A DNA stretch of 9,699 bases. Origin: Candidatus Omnitrophota bacterium. Its GTDB lineage: Bacteria > Omnitrophota > Gorgyraeia > JACOVV01. Shown in pieces: positions 5,821 to 9,699 of the stretch; the stretch's first letter is position 1; every line of letters starts with the position of its first letter. The translations under genes were made by a program, and so were the position numbers. The DNA lies in assembly GCA_016177145.1 (NCBI GenBank), contig JACOVV010000086.1, forward strand, positions 1 to 9,699, written 5' to 3'. The notes beneath the pieces are model-generated. The model saw only the letters and a list, made by a program, of their open reading frames with translations. It ran no database searches and was not told the origin of the DNA.

Positions 5821-7931
5821 AAGGCAAAAACGCTAAGCCAGGAGTATTTGTTTTATCCATTATCCATTTTCTATTATCCATTTTCCTTTTAGTGAGCCCT
5901 GTTTTTTCTGAAGAGTCGGGCAATGACACGATCGACGTCAAGGCGGATGTCATCGAATATTTAGAACAAGGCCGCTTGTTGGTGGCCAGGGGGCATGTCG
6001 TCGCCACTTACCAAGGGACTCGCTTGGAAGCCTCTGAAGCCACGATCCAGGTTGACACGAAGATAGTGTCCTGTAAAGGGCGCGCTGTTGTTTACCAAAA
6101 GAATGTGACTTATGAAGGAGATGATTTGGTCTATGACTTTGGGCGCGAGTCGGGCCAAGCCGGGAGAGCCAGAATAAAAGCTCCTCCTGTTTTTGGCGGA
6201 GGAGATAAGATCGTCAGGAAAGAAACAGGGGAGTTTGAGATCGAAAACGGGTACTTGACTACTTGCGACCAGGATCAGCCCCACTACAAAATCACAACCA
6301 AGCACATTACGGTTGAGCCGGGGAATAAGGTGATCGCTCATAATGCCGTCGTGTGGGCGGGTCCTATCCCCGTTTTATTCGTTCCAAATTATACTCATTC
6401 GATTCAACACCGGCGGCCGAAGGTTTCAGCCATCGGCGGTCACCGCAAAGCGTGGGGGAGTTTTCTCCTGACGGCTTGGGAGTATGATCTGGGCTCTAAT
6501 ATCGAAGGACACTTCTTTCTTGACGAGAGAGATAATTTGGGACAGGGTTACGGAACTAAGGCGGTGTATCATTCCGCCGCATTAGGAGAAGGGGAAGCAA
6601 AGGTCTATTATACCCAAGAGCGCAGGAGGGATTTGCCGGAAGGAGCCGCCGCGGAAAAACAGCGGTATCAAACTTCTCTCCGTCATAGCTGGAAGATCAG
6701 CGGGAAAACAAGGACATTCTTTGAATATAACCGCCGGAGCGACTCCAATGTCGCCAAAGATTACTTCGAGCGGGAATACGAGAAAGAAAGAAACCCTGAA
6801 ACTCACTGGGATTGGGTGCGCCACGCCGCCGCGGGTACGGCGGAGGTCTACATCCGCAAACGAGCCAACCGGTTTGAAAATGTTACTGAGCGCTTGCCTC
6901 AGTTAAGGTGGCATCTCAATAGTTTATCTCTGGCAGGCAGTCCGGTTTACTTTAGCTCAGATACGGATTTGACTTCCTTGAGGAAAAAGGACGCCAGCGC
7001 GAAAACCAGCAATGATGTTTTCCGATCGGACTTCATCAATAAGGCGGAAATGCCCTTGAAAATTGGTTCGTGGCTGAGTGTGGATCCCTACCTGGGGATG
7101 CGCGAAACAGTCTACTCCAGAGGAATAGCCAAGGAAGAAGCGCTGGCTCGCGGCGCTTTCTTAACCGGTATCAATGCCAATAGCCGTCTGGCCAGGGTCT
7201 ACAACGGGTCCATTCCGCTCCGCCACGTTGTGACGCCGCAATTAAAATATGAATATCTATCTTCGCCAACTGTCGGCCGGGAGCAATTAATCAATACGGG
7301 AGACGTTGATCAATTGGCGCGGACCAGCCGGCTTCATCTTAATCTTGAGCAGAAATGGCAAACTCGACAAGTTGAAGAAAATGGGAATTCTACGGTCAAG
7401 GATTTGGCCCGGCTGCTGGTCAATAACCGCTACGATTTTGAGACCGAACGGGGCGGGGAGTTCGCGGTGACTTCGGCCGATCTGGAATTAAGGCCTAAAA
7501 AGGGGATTGCCGTTGACGCGGACACGATTTACGATCCCCCTTCCAAGGATTTTCTTCAATTTAATCTGGACGTTCGATTAGAACCGGAAAAAGGGGCCCA
7601 TTGGGTGCTGGGGCACCGTTATCTCCAGAATAACAGTGTCCAAGAAACTTTGGAGTTTAGGACAATGTTGGCTTCGAATTGGAACTTAAGGGTTTATGAG
7701 CGGTTTAACGTCAAAAGTTACCGCGAGACAGGGGCCAAAAAAATTAATGAATTTCTGGAACAGGAATACACGCTGGTGCGAAACCTTCATTGCTGGGAAA
7801 TGGAGTTAAACTATAACGTTGGATCAGGTCAGGAGTTCTGGGTTATTTTGCGGTTAAAGAAATTTGATCAATTACCCTTCACTCCCCTCCAGCAGAAATC
7901 GTATTTCCCCTCTCCAGGGGTGGAGTCGTAA
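5787..7931 (+). CDS. lptD: LPS-assembly outer-membrane protein LptD (OstA family)
   Basis: This 714-residue protein is predicted to form the outer-membrane barrel that inserts lipopolysaccharide on the cell surface. Seen: a signal peptide with charged n-region (1-19), hydrophobic core (about 20-41) and a cut likely near PVFS/EE; an OstA-like periplasmic domain (about 46-185) with VKADVIEYLEQGRLLVARG; the LptD signature around NGYLTTCDQDQPHYKI and GPIPVLFVPNY; then an aromatic-rich alternating beta-barrel to about 693. Cys160 and Cys669 (in NLHCWEMELNYN) match in position the cysteines joining the periplasmic domain and barrel in E. coli LptD (Cys173, Cys724/725); Cys96 is a third. I chose ATG 5787, which overlaps the transaldolase stop and has AGAGG 11 bases upstream; ATG 5808 is an in-frame alternative, and the TTG at 5754 is unlikely. 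The barrel does not end in the usual aromatic residue but in a 16-residue tail encoded by an inverted repeat. Confidence 0.88.
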   Translation: MENGKWRMENGKGKNAKPGVFVLSIIHFLLSIFLLVSPVFSEESGNDTIDVKADVIEYLEQGRLLVARGHVVATYQGTRLEASEATIQVDTKIVSCKGRAVVYQKNVTYEGDDLVYDFGRESGQAGRARIKAPPVFGGGDKIVRKETGEFEIENGYLTTCDQDQPHYKITTKHITVEPGNKVIAHNAVVWAGPIPVLFVPNYTHSIQHRRPKVSAIGGHRKAWGSFLLTAWEYDLGSNIEGHFFLDERDNLGQGYGTKAVYHSAALGEGEAKVYYTQERRRDLPEGAAAEKQRYQTSLRHSWKISGKTRTFFEYNRRSDSNVAKDYFEREYEKERNPETHWDWVRHAAAGTAEVYIRKRANRFENVTERLPQLRWHLNSLSLAGSPVYFSSDTDLTSLRKKDASAKTSNDVFRSDFINKAEMPLKIGSWLSVDPYLGMRETVYSRGIAKEEALARGAFLTGINANSRLARVYNGSIPLRHVVTPQLKYEYLSSPTVGREQLINTGDVDQLARTSRLHLNLEQKWQTRQVEENGNSTVKDLARLLVNNRYDFETERGGEFAVTSADLELRPKKGIAVDADTIYDPPSKDFLQFNLDVRLEPEKGAHWVLGHRYLQNNSVQETLEFRTMLASNWNLRVYERFNVKSYRETGAKKINEFLEQEYTLVRNLHCWEMELNYNVGSGQEFWVILRLKKFDQLPFTPLQQKSYFPSPGVES
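5854..5888 (+). repeat. Right arm: five heptamers encoding the signal-peptide core
   Basis: Five 7-base units (tatccat, tatccat, tttctat, tatccat, tttcctt) form an imperfect reverse complement of the array at 5786-5820, with about 33 bases between them. In the lptD frame this arm encodes most of the hydrophobic core (LSIIHFLLSIF). RNA could fold into a long imperfect hairpin covering the lptD start. Periodicity and orientation are visible directly; whether the element is mobile or dispersed in the genome is unknown. Confidence 0.85.
7881..7926 (+). repeat. Inverted repeat covering the 3' end of lptD
   Basis: ACTCCCCTCC at 7881-7890 pairs with GGGGTGGAGT at 7917-7926 (eight Watson-Crick pairs, one G-T, one mismatch) around a 26-base loop; a shorter CCCC/GGGG hairpin (7907-7910 with 7917-7920) competes. 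It starts exactly at codon 699 and ends at the last codon before the stop, so it encodes the LptD tail. It has no T tract, so it is more likely a repeat or mRNA 3'-end hairpin than a classical terminator. Confidence 0.6.
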
Positions 7932-8012
7932 GTCAATCCCGCCAGAAACGGCCTCGTTCAGGAATTTGGCTTGTCTAAGCCGCGGGTAGTGTGATATATT
8001 GAAAAGCCACTA
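7932..8012 (+). other. Spacer between the lptD unit and the nucleotide-sugar unit
   Basis: This is the longest non-coding stretch in the window. It holds a small perfect hairpin, GGCTT-GTCT-AAGCC at 7968-7981, without a following T run, and a candidate promoter that overlaps it. I see no small ORF, riboswitch or tandem repeat. It probably marks a boundary between two transcription units. Confidence 0.6.
7971..8000 (+). promoter_or_regulatory. Candidate sigma-70 promoter for ugd
   Basis: TTGTCT (7971-7976, four of six matches to TTGACA) is followed 18 bases later by TATATT (7995-8000, five of six to TATAAT), preceded by the extended -10 TGA (7992-7994). Transcription would start near 8006-8009, leaving only about 4-7 bases before the ATG at 8013. 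There is no Shine-Dalgarno in that space, so a leaderless or nearly leaderless mRNA is implied. The sequence match is good, but activity is inferred. Confidence 0.5.
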
Positions 8013-9365
8013 ATGAAAATTGCGGTGATTGGCACAGGATATGTTGGCCTGGTAACAGGGACTTGTTTTGCCAACTTAGGCCATCAAGTCATCTGTTTGG
8101 ATAATGATGCGGAAAAGATCTCCCATCTCAAGGCAGGGAGTCTTCCCTTGTATGAACCGGGGTTGGGAGAGCTCTTTCAGAAGAACAAAACGGCCGGACG
8201 GCTTGATTTCACCACTGATTTCAAAGCCGCCGTTGCCTCGTCCGAAGTCATCTTTATTACGGTAGGGACCCCTGACAAGGGAAATGGAGAGGCGGATCTC
8301 TCCGCCATCGAAGCGGTCACAAAGCAAATCGGTTCCCTGATGACACAGTACAAGCTGGTCGTTGAGAAAAGCACCGTCCCGGTTGAAACCGGCAAGTGGA
8401 TTGAGTATACGATCCGGCTGAACAGTCAGAACCGCGTGCAGTTCGATGTCGCTTCCAACCCGGAATTCCTGAGAGAAGGATCCGCCGTGGAAGATTTCAT
8501 GAATCCCGATCGCATTGTTATCGGCGTCGAAAGTCCGCGGGCGGAACAAATACTGCGGGAACTCTATTGTTCTTTCTCCGCGCCCGTGATTGTGACCGAT
8601 GTCAGAAGCGCGGAATTGATTAAACACGCGTCTAATTCATTCCTTTCGATGAAGATTTCTTTCATCAACGCGATCGCCAATATTTGTGAGCGGGTTGGGG
8701 CCGATGTCGTTAAGGTGTCCGAAGCCGTTGGATTGGACCGCAGAATCGGAAAGGATTTCCTGAACGCGGGAGTTGGTTTTGGGGGGTCCTGTTTTCCAAA
8801 GGACATCGCGGCATTTATTCGATTAGCGGACAAAGTAGGATACGATTTTAAACTGCTGAAAGCGGTGGAGGAAATTAACCGGGGACAGAGAAGATGGTTG
8901 GTCCATAAAATTGAAAACGCCCTGTGGATTTTAGAAGGCAAGACGATTGGAATCCTGGGGTTGGCTTTCAAGCCGGGGACGGATGACCTCAGGAACGCCC
9001 CTTCGCTGGAGTTGATGGAGTATTTGCTCAAGGAAGGGGGCCGGGTGAAGGCTTATGATCCTCAGGCGATGGAAAAGACAAAGAAACTGTTTCCGGCGGT
9101 GAAGTATTGTTCAGACCCGTATGAAACGGCGCGGGACAGCGACTGCCTGGTCTTGATGACGGAATGGGATGAGTTTAAAAAATTGGATTTTAAAATGATC
9201 AAAACACTCATGAAACAACCCATTCTCGTTGATGGAAGAAATTTATATCAACCCTTTGAAATGAACCAGATGGGATTTCAGTATATTGGAGTTGGAAGAA
9301 AGCAAGTCGTCACGAAAGATCAAAGAATCGTGGAGTGGACAAAGTCGCTGTATAACACCCTATAG
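8013..9365 (+). CDS. ugd: UDP-glucose 6-dehydrogenase
   Basis: This 450-residue NAD-dependent enzyme should oxidise UDP-glucose to UDP-glucuronate in two steps, supplying uronic acid or derived sugars for capsule, O-antigen or other surface polysaccharide. Seen: N-terminal Rossmann motif GTGYVG (7-12), NAD-side FITVGTP (81-87), EKSTVPVETG (118-127), NPEFLREGSA (149-158), Lys204 and Asn208 in ELIKHASNSF, catalytic Cys260 in GVGFGGSCFPKD (253-264) and the C-terminal substrate-binding block LAFKPGTDDLRNAPS (317-331). Length and domain order are complete. UDP-glucose is preferred over GDP-mannose or UDP-ManNAc as substrate because of the overall UGDH-like sequence, though these relatives share the motifs. 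The ATG has no Shine-Dalgarno and lies 12 bases after a candidate -10 box. The next gene begins three bases after the stop and is also a nucleotide-sugar enzyme. Confidence 0.94.
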   Translation: MKIAVIGTGYVGLVTGTCFANLGHQVICLDNDAEKISHLKAGSLPLYEPGLGELFQKNKTAGRLDFTTDFKAAVASSEVIFITVGTPDKGNGEADLSAIEAVTKQIGSLMTQYKLVVEKSTVPVETGKWIEYTIRLNSQNRVQFDVASNPEFLREGSAVEDFMNPDRIVIGVESPRAEQILRELYCSFSAPVIVTDVRSAELIKHASNSFLSMKISFINAIANICERVGADVVKVSEAVGLDRRIGKDFLNAGVGFGGSCFPKDIAAFIRLADKVGYDFKLLKAVEEINRGQRRWLVHKIENALWILEGKTIGILGLAFKPGTDDLRNAPSLELMEYLLKEGGRVKAYDPQAMEKTKKLFPAVKYCSDPYETARDSDCLVLMTEWDEFKKLDFKMIKTLMKQPILVDGRNLYQPFEMNQMGFQYIGVGRKQVVTKDQRIVEWTKSLYNTL

Positions 9366-9368
9366 ACG

Positions 9369-9699
9369 ATGAAAGGAATCATCCTTGCAGGAGGCCTGGG
9401 CAAACGGCTTTATCCGCTGACGAAGATTACCAATAAACATTTGCTTCCTGTCTTTAGCAAGCCGATGATTTATTATCCCCTTGAGACTCTTCTGGAAGCG
9501 GGAATCCACGATATCTTGATCGTGACAGGCGGAAATAACGCGGGAGATTTTTTGCGCCTGCTGGGGGATGGCTCTGAATTCGGGCGGTGCCATCTCAATT
9601 ACACCTATCAACAGGGCGAAGGGGGGATCGCGCGCTCGGATGGCTGGAAACGGGGTACCGGGAGCGCGACGGCTGGCTGCTTAACGTCAAGGTGGATCC
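9369..9699 (+). CDS. rfbA: Glucose-1-phosphate thymidylyltransferase, N-terminal part (3' truncated)
   Basis: This is the first 110 codons of a sugar-phosphate nucleotidyltransferase of the RmlA/RfbA type, which makes dTDP-glucose from glucose 1-phosphate and dTTP, the first step to dTDP-rhamnose and related sugars. Seen: MKGIILAGGLGKRLYPLT (1-18, the nucleotide loop, with Lys12 where Thr is common), NKHLLPVFSKPMIYYPLE (22-39) and LLGDGSEFG (64-72). Up to about residue 88 (GEGGIA) the match to the family is good; after that the expected ALxLAE...VLGDN block is missing although the frame stays open to the window end. See the entry at 9626. The start lies three bases after ugd, with no clear ribosome site, so coupling to ugd is likely. 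The full family length is about 290 residues (or about 350 in archaeal-type relatives). Confidence 0.85.
   Translation, partial: MKGIILAGGLGKRLYPLTKITNKHLLPVFSKPMIYYPLETLLEAGIHDILIVTGGNNAGDFLRLLGDGSEFGRCHLNYTYQQGEGGIARSDGWKRGTGSATAGCLTSRWI
9626..9699 (+). other. Terminal segment not matching RmlA: frameshift or chimeric end
   Basis: From the GATC at 9626 to the GGATCC at the window end the RmlA frame no longer encodes recognisable RmlA residues. A different frame, starting at 9626, is open and reads as more natural protein (GWLETGYRERDGWLLNVKV), which I do not recognise. By hand count this piece is about 66% G+C, richer than the surrounding genes look. Being bounded by two GATC sites is compatible with a ligation chimera, but GATC is frequent in this window. 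Confidence 0.45.

Noticed and set aside
5786..5888. CRISPR array or miniature transposon
   Set aside because: Units are 7 bases with no spacers, and I see no target-site duplication or transposase-like terminal repeats; a heptameric tandem-repeat fold-back fits better.
7968..7981. Terminator hairpin GGCTT-GTCT-AAGCC after lptD
   Set aside because: A 5-bp stem with no downstream T run is too weak to call as a terminator; kept only as a note in the spacer entry.
8076..8627. 183-codon open frame on the minus strand inside ugd
   Set aside because: It lies wholly antisense to a complete, motif-rich ugd, shows no recognisable domain, and is the kind of long shadow frame that conserved genes often generate.
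1..9699. A defence, phage or other mobile system
   Set aside because: Every long frame on the coding strand is accounted for by housekeeping, signalling or envelope genes; no nuclease, toxin, integrase or phage protein is seen.

Overview
The window looks like a piece of chromosome from a Gram-negative (diderm), probably uncultured bacterium. The support for a diderm is an LptD/OstA-family outer-membrane assembly protein, a bacterial acetyl-CoA carboxylase beta subunit and nucleotide-sugar genes. The gene mixture and protein flavour remind me of Omnitrophota-type metagenome genomes, but that is an impression, not a demonstrated placement. All genes lie on the plus strand. I see no rRNA, tRNA, CRISPR array, transposase, phage gene or defence system.

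Positions 1-7931 hold a tightly packed run that is probably one operon: the 3' end of accD; an orphan sugar-type ABC transporter ATPase (UgpC/MsmX/MalK family); two tandem membrane-anchored GAF-GGDEF diguanylate cyclases; a ROK-family sugar kinase; a small transaldolase; and lptD. Junctions overlap or are a few bases apart, except for a 60-bp spacer before the transaldolase. The set ties fatty-acid precursor supply, sugar import and phosphorylation, pentose-phosphate flux, c-di-GMP signalling and outer-membrane assembly into one probable transcript.

After an 81-bp spacer with a good candidate promoter, positions 8013-9699 start a second unit for nucleotide-sugar and surface-polysaccharide synthesis: UDP-glucose 6-dehydrogenase, then the 5' part of a glucose-1-phosphate thymidylyltransferase (rfbA/rmlA). 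The last ~74 bases stop looking like RmlA and may be a frameshift or a chimeric contig end.

The most unusual content is short-repeat DNA. Two places carry 7-base tandem repeats arranged as fold-backs. One fills the kinase/transaldolase spacer. The other sits exactly at the start of lptD, so that its two arms encode the charged region and the hydrophobic core of the signal peptide. A third inverted repeat encodes the last 16 residues of LptD. Short repeats therefore appear to have supplied both ends of an essential outer-membrane gene, and the 7-base unit puts ATG codons in all three frames.
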